Shown here one piece after another: positions 12,101-24,100 of a stretch of 64,000 nucleotides of DNA. Below the pieces are notes generated by a model. It searched no databases. It worked only from the letters and a program-made list of their open reading frames with translations, and was not told the origin of the DNA. A program made the position numbers and the translations under genes. Numbering within the stretch: the stretch's first letter is position 1; the number at the start of each line of letters is the position of its first letter. The DNA comes from Amoebophrya sp. A120 (lineage: Eukaryota; Sar; Dinophyceae; Syndiniales; Amoebophryaceae). The stretch lies in contig CAJINV010000004.1 of NCBI GenBank assembly GCA_905178155.1, positions 280,969-344,968 of the forward strand, in the 5' to 3' direction.

Positions 12101-15100
12101 AGTGTAGATCACGGAGAAAGTACTTATATGCAGTTTCTACATCTGAAAAAAGGTCTAAAGTGCAAGAAGAGCGTGCCAAATTCTGCGAGTGCCTCTCCAT
12201 GCCGAGTCTGCATGAGAGATGGCTTTTCCTGGAGACAAGAGCCGCGCATCTTTTGCTAACCGTTCCAAAATCTGCCTCTGCATCACAAATTTGTATCCTT
12301 CCAGACCCAGCAGACCACACATTTGCGAAGGCAGGTCTTCTGGCTCTGGCCTTGCTCCATAGATACGGCCCGCCATCGCCCGGTCGCCCCGCCCCTTGAT
12401 GGTTCGCGACGCTGGCGTTGTTTGGCAGCGTAGCCAGGTCGCTCGTGCGAGGGGAGGTTTTCTGGCCCAGGCCTTTCGCGCAGGCAGCCATCTAGCCCCG
12501 GCCCCGCCCCTTGTTGCCTGACTTTGTTAGTTTGGCGGCGTAGTCCGCCGGTGCGAGGGCAGGCCGCCCCCCCGGCCCTCGGTCTCTCTGGCTCTGGCCC
12601 TGTTCCTCGCCGTCGCGCCGCCCCTTGCTGGTTGGCTGTGCTTGGCGGCGTAGTCAGGTCGTGCGAGGGCAGGAATTCAGGCCCTGGCGTCCATCATGGT
12701 CGCGCAGGTGTTCACCATGATAAGACTTGACGCGGAAAAATGGACTCGGTGATCGGCTCACTTTTGCAACATTTTTTGCCTGGTCATGACAGGACTGCTG
12801 CATGACAGGACTTATTGCATGATAGGACTAGCACTGCGACTGCATGACCATGATAGGACTTTCTGCATGACAGGAGTTTCGGCATGACAGGATTTTTGCA
12901 TGACAGGACTTTTGCACGACAGGACTTTTGATGATCATGACAGGACTTTTTGCATGATCGGGTCGCTTTTCCGCGTCTGTAACATACCCCAGAACAGGGG
13001 TCGAAACATACCCCAGAACACACCCCGAAACACACCCCAGATCATACCCCGGGAGCGACTCTGCGGAAGTGAGGTTCGGGGCCGGAGCTGACTCGCAAAA
13101 AGTGACGTCCCGGGTCGGACGTCACTTTTCCGGAGTCAGGTGTGGGGTATGTTTTGGGGGGTGCATGAGGAAATGGCCGACTCAGCTCGTGATTGATACC
13201 CCGGAACAGGGGTCGAAACATACCCCGGAACACCCCCCAAATGATCACTTTTGGGCAGTTGCTGCAGTTTCAATAGTAATTTGTATCCTTCCAGACCCAG
13301 CAGACCACACATTTGCAACATTTGCATTCCATACGGAAACCCACAAACTGATTCTCCACTCAGCGTGGAGTATGTGCAGCACGCAGGCCGATGTCGTCAT
13401 AGGTAGTGGTGGAGGCGGAGGGGGTAATATTGTAGAAGAAACGTAACACAATCGCCCCAGCACTCATATTGAAAAGAGGAATTATTTGTACCGCCAAGAT
13501 GTGGTCAAGAGCTTTGTCTTGCCTCGAAGCCACTGTCTACCTATTCTAGATCTGCGCCTGAGCAGGTACGTGGCGGTCTACAGAGTCGGCATGTTGCAGA
13601 CGTCTCACGTCTCTGATGTGGGCGGGTGCGCACGAGCATGACAGGTTTGGTGCCCGTAATATATCGCTGCCCGTCGCTCCCACCGTGCCTCGAGGCAAGA
13701 TGTAATGCAATTACGGGCACGAATTATGTACGCGATGACTTTGAGTATGAGGGCGATTTTTCCCTTGGATTCGAGGATTTCTCCGGCTTCGGAAGTGGAT
13801 TCGCGAATTCCGGCTGCGGAATTCGAAAAAGGCCGGGGCCAGAACTTTTACTAGTTCCGGCTCCGGAATTCGAAAAAGTTCGGGCGCCGTCGGGCGCCCG
13901 GAGAGTTTTTTTATTCTCCAAGCGAGTGGGCGCGTGGTCTGGCGCGGGCAAAGGCATCCCACTTACGCAATGGACCAGCGCAGGCCAGGCGTTGGCCCAC
14001 GACAAGACCCCGCGCGCGCCGGCCTCTCGGGTCATAGTTCAGCGAGGGGGCTCATGCGCTGCTGGCTTCCGGCGTGCTGTTTTTTCTTTTTGCTTCTTGC
14101 CCACGGGGGCCTGGTGGGTAACTAACTCGCGGGGGAAACCGTGCAGAAGCGGACCGCCTGTTGCGCTTCGCCCATGTGTAGCCTGCTTGTTTCCGTGGCG
14201 GTTGGGTGAGCCGGGTTTGGTATCCTAGCTGGCAGCGAAGGGGGGCCTGCCCGTTGTTACGGCGTGCCTCGTTTTCGGGCCGTGCCCGAGCCAGCTGCGT
14301 GTGGCGCAGCTGTGGCTACAGCTTTTCGAAGCCTCGCGAGCCATCTTCGCGAAGTGGTGGCCCGTGCCTTTCCGCAAGTTCCCCCAGCGCCAGAGCCCGC
14401 AACAGCCCGGAGCGGGCCCAGTTGAAAAGCTGGGCACCGCATCAGCCGCCACACTTCGCGTGGCCCCGGGCCCCGGCGTAGGGAGAACCGTTTAGCTTGA
14501 TCGGGCGGGGGCGCAGCGCTTAAGGAAATAGGGTTGTGCAATATCCTGGCGCGATATGCCAAACAAGCCCCACCTGGGAGAAGAGTCAACACGTGACAGA
14601 TGATCGCGCTGCAGCCCTAGCGCTTGAGAAGTTGGAAACGCGGAAGCGCCCTGCTGCCCATAGCGAAAGCAGTTTCATTCTGTTTGAGGGCGTTTATTGT
14701 GTTATATCGAGTATGTACGCGATGACTTTGAGTATGAGGGCGATTTTTCCCTTGGATTCGAGGATTTCTCCGGCTTGGACCTTATGGGGCTCTCAAACGT
14801 TACATTCTCAACTGTTACATGATTTGTCATGCAAAAACACTATCACTATTCACACGACCCAGCCTGCCTTGCATGACAACTTCTCGACGCGCTACATAGC
14901 ACTATAATCCGTCCCAAATCTGTAATGCAAAAGGCGCAATCTTCCTCCTGTACTTTTGCCACTCTTGCATTACAAATTCATGTAACAGTTGAGAATGTAA
15001 CGTTTGAGAACGCCATAGACCTTGCGGAGACCTTGCAAGCAATCGAACAGCAGTCAGCGGAGATACTGTTCTCGGCGGAGACTTTGGGAAGGAATCTGGG

Positions 15101-18100
15101 TTTTTCGACAAGTTTGCTGCCGACACTACATTGGTATGGCGTCCCCAACTGTTACATTCTTAGCTGTTACGTGATTTGTCACGCAGAAGCAGAACTACCA
15201 TGAAGATGAAGATCCACACGAGAAAGCTGCTTCGCATTACAACTTTGCGAAGGGCTAAACAGCGCCTAAATCTGTGCAGAACTTGTAATGCTAGAGGTGC
15301 AACCTCCCCCCTTTCTCTTTTGCAATTCTTGCATCACAAAATCCTGCAACAGCTGAGAATGTAACAGTTGAGAGCACCATAATTGGTCCCCGATGGTTCG
15401 GAGACCGGAGGACAAACGACGTATGGAAGCTTCAGGATTGAAATCGCCAAAGTTGAGATAATTTCTCATGCATCAATTGCAAGGCATGGAAAATTGGGCC
15501 TCCAATTGGTGTCGATTTTATGCATTGCAAATCATTTCAACTTTGTCGATTTCAATCCTGACACTCCCATACGACGGCAAAGGACTTTAAAGTTTCGTTG
15601 CAGAATACCACAAGTATAAAAGTGTTTCACTTCTGGCGTATTGAACGACTTTGCAAGGTCGCCTACAACACAAGTTATTTGCGTTGGATGATAAAGAAAT
15701 CTGCCACGCGTCGAGCCTCTTTATGGAGTGAAGGGCGGATAAAAATGAACGGTCTTGCAGCATGTGTGCCAGACCACAAACACTTCCACGATGCATTTTC
15801 TGCATCTTCTTAGAAAATGCAGAAAATGCATCGTGGATGAAGACTTCACAATTTCACAGAGAACCACTTTTTTCTTGCGATACAAACCTGTGCCAAAGCG
15901 TGCGAGTTCTACAAATCGTCGACAGATTCAGACTATGCATTGCAAACATGTCTGGGTCAGATGCAGGACATGTGATGCTTTCTGTCAGTCGCACAAAAAT
16001 GCGTCTTGCAGTCGGAGCGAAGGTTGCTCTTTTGTTAACACGCGAATAGTTCGTTTCTGTATAGGCATTCAGTAGAGTCCTTCTCCTTCAGAATTTTTAA
16101 TCGGTATTTGTTGACAATACGCAATAGGTATGCAGAGTCCTCTAGAAAACCGTGTAACTCTATCGCATTTTATCAGTCTGCGCCTTCGGACCGTCTAGGT
16201 AAGGCAACAGCTGCAACACAAAGTCAGCTTCTTTCCAGACCCGGATATTTTTGTATTTGATGCCGAGAAGTCCTGCAGTGCTTTTGCCATCCACAAGTCG
16301 GGTTTTAAAAGTATGACACTCTTAGACGTTGCATTGTTCTTTGCTATTACATAATTTGCCATCATGCAGGATTCGCGTCAGCCTCAGCCCTCACACCACA
16401 GGAGCAAGCTGCTTGCATTTTGTCGTCGCCGATCGACCTCGACTGGTGCTGGTGCGTTGCCAAGAAGCAAAGACGGCTTGTGTTTGTGGCGGTCTCACAA
16501 TACACCTCTGCCTCTGCGGAGTCCATAGTGGGTCGAGAGGGAGGGGGCCGAAGCCTCAACCGGAGAGGGGCACTGGGTCAACATCTAAATGGGTAGCTCT
16601 CACGAGTCGCTGCCGGCCCGGCTTGGATGTGTGGAGACATGTTGCAATGGATTCTAGCATCGCCTGCGTTTCTCTGTATCTTCTTGCTTCTCCAGCTGTG
16701 TTCCTGCCTCATCTTGGTCGGGTCCTCCAGTCTTCTTCGACGTGACCCCCAGGTCAAGAATTCTCTTGGTGAATTTTAAGGCTTTTTCTTTTTGCGAAAC
16801 TTTTTTGAAAATCCGGAGTTTCTCACGCGCTAGCGAATTTTTAACATGCGCCGCAGGCCTAAATTCGCCGGCACTTTTTTCAAAATTCACCCCAAAATTC
16901 ACCGGGCGCCCCTTTTCGACCGTGATAAGCAAACGCTAGCGCAGAAAAGTGCTCAAAAAAGTGCGCAGGTAGGCACTGGGAAGTCGGGCCGAGGGGAAAA
17001 GACATGCGCCCTCTGTTGCCCTCAGCCCGTCTATATTCTGCCGAAAAGGCCTGGAGAGTTCGCGCGCCTGCCGGATAGACTCTCCTGCCAAAGCTCTCGG
17101 CCTGGTCCGCGCCTTCTTGCCTAATTGCATGCGCTTCGCAGCGCTTTTTTTTTGGCGTCTTACTTTGCCGCGGCTGCTGCAGTGCTTTTATGCGAGCACA
17201 GGGAGACGAATAGACATGGCCAAATAACGGCACCCAGGCCATGTCTTCTAGAAGCTGCCCGCCGCATCAGCCTTGACTTCTGCGGTGTGCAGTAGAACCC
17301 ATTTCCCAGAAAGACAAGAAGGACAACGTCCTGGCGGACTCATCTGCAATTTGCCATGCAAAATTTAGAGTAGGCGTGGCCCTGTGGGGTTAAATTCCGG
17401 TCGGTTGGTTGGTGGGTTGGTCGGTTATGGAAGTGACACTTTGAGCCGAATTTTTGATATCTGGACACACTGACTTTGGTTGCGGATGCCGGATGTGTTG
17501 CAGCTTCTGTTCGACCTGTGTACCTTTCGCCGGGTGGGTTGGTCGGTTGGTTATGGACATGTGACGTGGAAGTGGAACCGAGTTCGAGAATTCGGGAAAC
17601 GGACCCGCTAGTATCGGACGGCTCCGGCGGCTGACACCAGTTGCGCGCATTCGGCCCGACGCAAGTGCAGCTGTACTTGAAGGGGATTTTTTGGGAAATG
17701 GAACACGCGCTGTGCAATGAGGATGATGAGGGGACTGAAATAGGCATTCTACGGGGTGCTAACAACATGTCGGTCTACGTACGTTCGCACCTACCAACCT
17801 ACCTACCTACCCATTGAAGTACGGAAGTGCTTTTGTTGGGGAATCACAACAAAAAACTCGCGCACCTGGTCCACTCAGGCTTTTCGGTAGGTCGGTCGGT
17901 CGGTGGTCCTTAGTGGTAGCACTGCCTCGTCTGTGGTGGCAGGTGACGTTCATGCACCGGCCGACACGGTAGAAGCGTGGCGCCAGAAAACCTACCGACC
18001 CACCCTTCCGTGCACTTCTTGACGCGAGGACCGGACGGGAGGACGCATAGGCTAGGAGTGCGAGTAAGAAGCGGGCCGCTCGATCTTGTGTAGGAACTGC

Positions 18101-21100
18101 TCAGAGACCGTGATATCTGGCATAGCTAGCTGAAAACGCAGCCGGCGAAGAGCGCCCCTAGCTGAAAATGCCCGCGAGGAGCATCCCCAGCTGGATTTCC
18201 ACCTGGGGACCCAGCTGAAAACTCTGGCGCAGAGCATACTACCCCGGGTCTCCTCCCGGTCCCGCTGGAACTGGATGAAACTCTGCATATACTTCCTGAC
18301 CCTATATTTGCCTTACTAAGCCGTGCCGTCGCCGAGCCAGCGGCACAGTGTCGAGCAGCACCTGAGACGCAACCAGCTGTGCTTCGCCCACGCTTCCCAT
18401 GGGTGCGGGCACGAATCTACGGCGGCTTTAGTGGGGTCGTTTTCCCCACCCCTAGACGTACGCGCAGTCGGGCGCTGCTGCTCCTGCTACTAGACGCGAC
18501 TCCAGTCAGGGCTGCGGAGGATCCCCACCCTTTTCTGCGGACGTTCCGGGCTGTCGCGCGCTTCCTACTCGCGCGTGCAGTGGCGCGACCTCTGCCCGCC
18601 GGGAACATCGCGACACAGGCTACGCTACCTGCCCGAAACTAATTGAACCCCACCCCGGAACTCTGTGAACCCTACTCCTTCTCACGCAAGTTTGCGCTGT
18701 GACGCCGAGCGGGCGAAACTTTTCGAATCTCGTCGCTTTACTACGCTGCGAGCCCCACCGCACCCCTGGCCAGGCAGGCGGGTGGGTGGGTCGGTTGGCA
18801 GGCCGGGCCAGGCCACCAGGCAGCGCGCGGCCGGGCGGGCAGCCACCCCCGGCAGGGCAGGTGGGTGGGTTGGTAGGTCGGCAGGCGCGGCCAACAGGCA
18901 ACCAACACACGCCCACCCCGACCCAGGCAGGTGGGCGGGTGGGTTCGTCGGCAGGCGTGGCCACCAGGCAACGCGCACGCACCCCCGCCGAGGCGGGTAC
19001 GTAGGAGGGTGGGTCGGTGGGGAGGTCGTCAGCAGGCCGGCGTGGCCACCGGGTGGCGCGCGCTGACCCCTGCCAAGGAAGGTGGGTGGGTAGGTCGGCA
19101 CGCGTGGCCAGCAGGCGGCACCTGCATGCTCAAGCGTGCCAATGCAGGTGGGTCGGCAAGTCGGTAGGCGGGGCCAACGTATGCGCACCCGTGCCGAGGC
19201 AGGTGGGTGGGAGGGGTCGGCAGGCGTGGCCGATAGGCCACGCACGCTCGTCCCACCCACCAACCAGGCAGGTGGGTGGGTAGGTCGGTAGGCGTGGTCA
19301 GTAGGCAGCGCACGCTCGCGCCACCCACCCACCAGCGAGGCGGGTGGGTAGGTCGGTAGGCGTGGCCAATAGGCAGCGCACGCTCGCTCCACCCGCCCGC
19401 CAGGCAGGTGGGTGGGTGGGAGGGTAGGTCGTTGAGCGTGGCCATTAGGCAGCGCACGCTCGCCCAACCCACCCACCTGCCTGGTGGGTGGGTAGGCCGG
19501 TAGGCGTGGCCAATAGGCAGCGCACGCTCGCCCTGCTCACCCACCAGGCTGGTGGGTCGGTAGGTCGGTAGACGTGGCCAATGGGCAGCGCACGCTCGAC
19601 CCGCCCACCCACCAGGCTGGTGGGTCGGTTGGTAGGTCGGTAGACGTGGCCAATAGGCAGCGCACGCTCGCCCCACCCACCAGCGAGGTGGGTGGGTAGG
19701 TCGGTAGGCGTGGCCACCGGTCTCCTCTGGGTGGAGCGGGATAGGTGGGTAGGTGGGTCGGTGCGATCACGGTAGTGCAACGAATCGAAAAGACGCCAGG
19801 TAGGTGGGTAGGTCGGCAGCTTCAACAGTAATAGTGGATGAATGTCAGTAGAAAAACACAAAACACAACGCAGCGGATTCGGCTCAAAGTGTCACTTCCA
19901 TAACCGACCAACCCACCAACCAACCGACCGGAATTTAACCCCACAGGGCCACGCCTATTGAAAATTTACCACAAATTCGCCACTTCTCATGCTAACGGGT
20001 GTTAAAGCTCTAACTACAAGCTCTTGTCGTCGCCCTCGATCGACGCGCTTTATTAGGTAGCGTGCATGTCTTATCGAAAGAAAATAAAAGTGTTACAGCT
20101 ACACATTGTGTTGCAAGACCGGCAACACAGACAACCGCTCTCATGCAGGAAATGTTTGGGAGCCTCGTTTCCTTCCTGTTTTCCCTTGTTATGATCTTCG
20201 CATTACAAGGTTTCTGTGCCACACAGAGAAAATTTGTGATGCAGAAACTCCAACAAATGCGTAACTGTAAAACACTTTTTTCTCGTGATATGTCTGCCCA
20301 AAAAATACAGAGTGCTTCCCTTTTCTTTCAGAGACGGCCTACTTCTCTTATTCTTGCGACGCAAATTCATGTAATAGCTGCCAATGTAACGCTCGAGAAC
20401 TCCATGAAAAATGGCGATATGCTGGAGCGGGATGTTTCTTCGTTATCGGCAGTGGACAGCGATAACTGCGACTATCCTAAAAAAAAGCGCGCCTGTTGTT
20501 TGTGTGGCGCAAAGAACTTGCTTGTGTTAATCCAGAAGAGGTGCGGGGGGGAAGACCTGTCATGCAAAATGGCGACTGTCACGAGACGAAATATGGGACA
20601 GTCACAGTTGTGATTAGAGAAGTATGATCAAGTAGATTCGTAATGAGGAACAAAGATCGACAGATACAAAAGCATAACTTTTGTCTTGTGAAAAGCGGAA
20701 CTTTCGTCACGAGTTTTTTCATCTTGTCGTCTGGCGCGAGAGGGTGCTTTTTTGTAGGATAGTGACGAGAGGTACGCCTACAGTGGCTTCGGCGTACACT
20801 ACAGGGGGTGTCTATCAGAGTCTCTCGTTGGAAATCGACAAAATCATGGAAATAATTTGTAGTGCAAAAAATCGACTTTCTCTTGCGCAGCTTGGCCCCC
20901 CTTGGCCCACTAGTGGTAGGGGACCTGTGACAAATTTTGGAAGTCTTTCGATCCAGTATGTTCTCCCGTGTAGGGCACAAAGGGGCTCCTTTATCGTGCT
21001 CCTTCGTTTGCATCAGCATCTGTATCGCTATTCATAAACAGGCACACAGTTGCCTCATTTGTCTTCTCTGCGAGACAACGCAAGCCCTGCGCGGTTCGCA

Positions 21101-24100
21101 TTTTGTGCGTCCCAAGTGCCCACTTCCACATCGTCGCTTTCCGATCTGAAACTTTCACAGTGCCAGGATTTCGCAGATACTGGTGTAGATGACACCAGCG
21201 GAGAGATCACACGACAGCAGTGTGATTATTGGAGCGCACATACCACTTACGTCGCGACCCCATTCAATGGGCTCGACAAATTTCGATCGATTGAGGAAGG
21301 CGCCGTCCCTACAGGCATATAACAGGCTCAGATGTCGAATTCAACAGCTTTCGAAAATTTTTTTCTCTATCGAGAGCGCCTTCAAAAACTATCTATTTTT
21401 GTACACGCATCCGCAAGGCCGCAGCCGGACTCTGAGCTAGCTAGTCTCAAGCTCATTAGTAGCTATTTGTAATGTAACTATGTAGGCCCTTTCGGTAGCA
21501 AATAAAGATAAACATTTTTTTTCAAAATTCATTGAATTCGACATCTGGGCCTGTTATAAGACAAGGATCATAATTACTGCCGTAGCCTGGGTAAAAACGT
21601 CCCTTCCTCATAGTGAAAATGAGAACGCCCCAAGAAACATCCAGAACTTTCGGAAGGGCTCATGCGCCGCGAACTTGGCTGAGCAGTGTGGTCGTGCTAC
21701 CTAACTCCTGGCCAGACGCCTCTTCACATCAAAATCCGCTCTATTCTTGTTCTGACGAGCGCATGACAGGTTTCCAAACTACCCACCGCCAGGAAATGTG
21801 AATGCTTCTCATACGGGGCCGCCTGAGAGACGTCATGGGCAGCGGAATTAATATACGTAACAAGTGTACTTCTGGGGTGGGGGCTCTTTGACTCAGAATA
21901 TGCTGCAATCCGGATCCGGGAACGGAACACGAGAAGATCTGGTGTTTTATCACATTGAAAAGCGTCGCCCCTTTTTTGGTCCATTGCGTGCTGGTCTATC
22001 GCGGCGTCGGCCTTTTGTCATGTTCACCAAGCCCCCCCCGATGAAGTTCCGCAATTAGCAGAAAAGCTTGAGTGCTCGGCCGCTTTGTGTCGTTTTGGTG
22101 CATTGCGACGCTCGTTCGGAACTCAAGAAAGAGCACGAGGCAAGGGAGAAATACATTGCCGAGATAGTAAGACGAAGACGCGCACAGTTGGTGTTGCTGG
22201 GGCTGTTTCCGTTATTAGTTTTGTTGTAGGCCGTCGCCAAAGGCGGCCAAGCTGCCCACTTTCCGGCGGTGTGCACCAGGGTGTTTGCTCCGCTCAAGGC
22301 ACAGACCGGGCGTAGCCGATTAACGCGACAGCCCTGCAGTAGGGCTTCTGTTGTTTTCCCGTTGTGGCGCCGCGCCCGAGCAAATGGCTGCCCCGGAGCA
22401 CGCACAAGGGCGCTACTTTTCTTCTTTCTGATTGCCCTGCTTGCCCGTATCTCAGTGTCTTTGGCGGCCCGCTTCCACTTCGGCGCCCATTTCGATGGTT
22501 CCGGCGTCTTTTTGCGGCACATAATTGCTAAACTTGGGCCCGTGTAGGCGATTTTAAGCCACAGGCCGGCGCTTGTCTTGCAAACCGGCATAGGGGAGGC
22601 TCAGTGCGAGAGAGCAAGGCGCGGCGCGCCGCCTTTGCTATTCGTCTTGTGCTTTCTTCACTAGTGGAGCCTGGTGTTCGCGTGCGCGTCCAGGCTGCAA
22701 ACCTTTCGAATGAGGAAGAACGCGCCGCACTCCTCGGGTGTCCTTTGTCTTTGTTTTTTTCGGGCGCGCCCGTGCATGTGCCCCAAACTCAACGCATTGC
22801 GTTCGTAGATGAACAGAGCTCGAAAAGAACGTTCGCAATGTTGTTGCCCTTGCGAATGGCAGCAGCACAGATCTCCGAAGCAGCAGAGCATCATCTGTGC
22901 TGGAAAAAGGCCAAGCAACAGCCGCGGGCCTTGCCATGTAAAAAGATACCACGTCGCACGTTGACAGTGGCAATCCCGGTGAGGGGAGCGCCTAGCATTT
23001 TCGTGCAGGACAGAAGGTCTCCCTTTCCTCCTGGCAATTTTGGATGATACACATTTCGCACGTCGGGGAACGGGGCACTTTTCAAAGTGATGCGCTACTA
23101 CACGGTATGAACGTGCAAAATGCAAAAGGGGTCAACCTAAACAGAGAAGTTTTTTTGCTGTTTGGGCAAAAAAACTTTTCATTTTCAGCCGTATTTGCTC
23201 GCGCCAGGTGCCCCTTCACCGCGCAATATTGAATGCTGCGAACGTATTAAGGTGCCCAAAAACGAATCTGGCTGCCGCGCTCTATCTAGGTTGTCGCAGG
23301 CTTTAGCTTTGCGCGGTGCTGCAGTTGAAGCGCTCCTAGAAGGTGTCTCAACAGGTGGCGCGCGAACCTATATAACGGCGCAACTGCTTGGGCGGTTGAG
23401 GTGACACACCTCCGCCGAGGCGCGCCAACTGTGTTTCTCAAGGAGCTGGCAGCTGGAGGCGCGCCAGCGTTTGCGTTTGCTAACACTCGAAAATCCTCTG
23501 CGCAGAGACCGCGCCGCCCAGTCTGCCGCAAAACAACTCCAGAAAGCGCCCGCGCGAAGTTGCTCCTTGAGAGTGTCCAGGATCATCTCCGGACGCAATA
23601 CAGGCCGCATCCGCATGTGGGAGGGCGCTTAGCCTGGACAGGGGCTCACGCCGATCACGGAGCTTGCGCGACACATTGGAGCCGACATTTCTCGTCTCCT
23701 TTCCTTCTTCGCCGAATGCCGCTCGATGAGAAGAAACTTCTGACTTTGGGGATTTTTTTGCCGGATTTTGCCAAAACTTCGCCAAAAACCCGGACTTTGC
23801 CGAAGTTTTGGCAAAATCCGGCAAAAAAATCGCCAAAGTGAGAAGATTCTTCTCATTGAGCGGCATTCGGCGAACGGGGAAGGGAGAGGTGAGACCTCTG
23901 CTACATTGTGCCGGGCAAGCTCCGGGATGTCCGAACCCCGGGCCAGGATTAACCCTTTTCCGCATGTGGATGCACTCTGGCTCGCGTCCGAGAATAGCTC
24001 TGGACATTTCCCCGGCAACCCGCGGAGCAACTCCGCAAGGGAGCTCGCTGGAGTTGCTTTGCGGTAGATTGGGTTGGCCGGTCTCTGCGAGAGGGCGCTT

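Larger units (their letters stand above)
16312..20406. mobile_element. F3 introner grown to 4.1 kb by nested insertions
   Basis: F3 ends (TATGACACTCTTAGACG, then TTGCATTG at the left; GTAACGCTCGAGAACTCCAT at the right). TSD AAAAG/AAAAA. Removal gives GFKSGDMLE (B: GWKTGDMLE). Contains a nested TIR element (17,349-19,980), its satellite array, and a nested F4 copy (20,072-20,290). No other gene is seen in the remainder. Confidence 0.85.

Noticed and set aside
18682-19676. Long minus-strand ORFs with PTHPP-type repeats
   Set aside because: They follow the period of a GGTGGGT satellite inside an intron; several frames are open at once.
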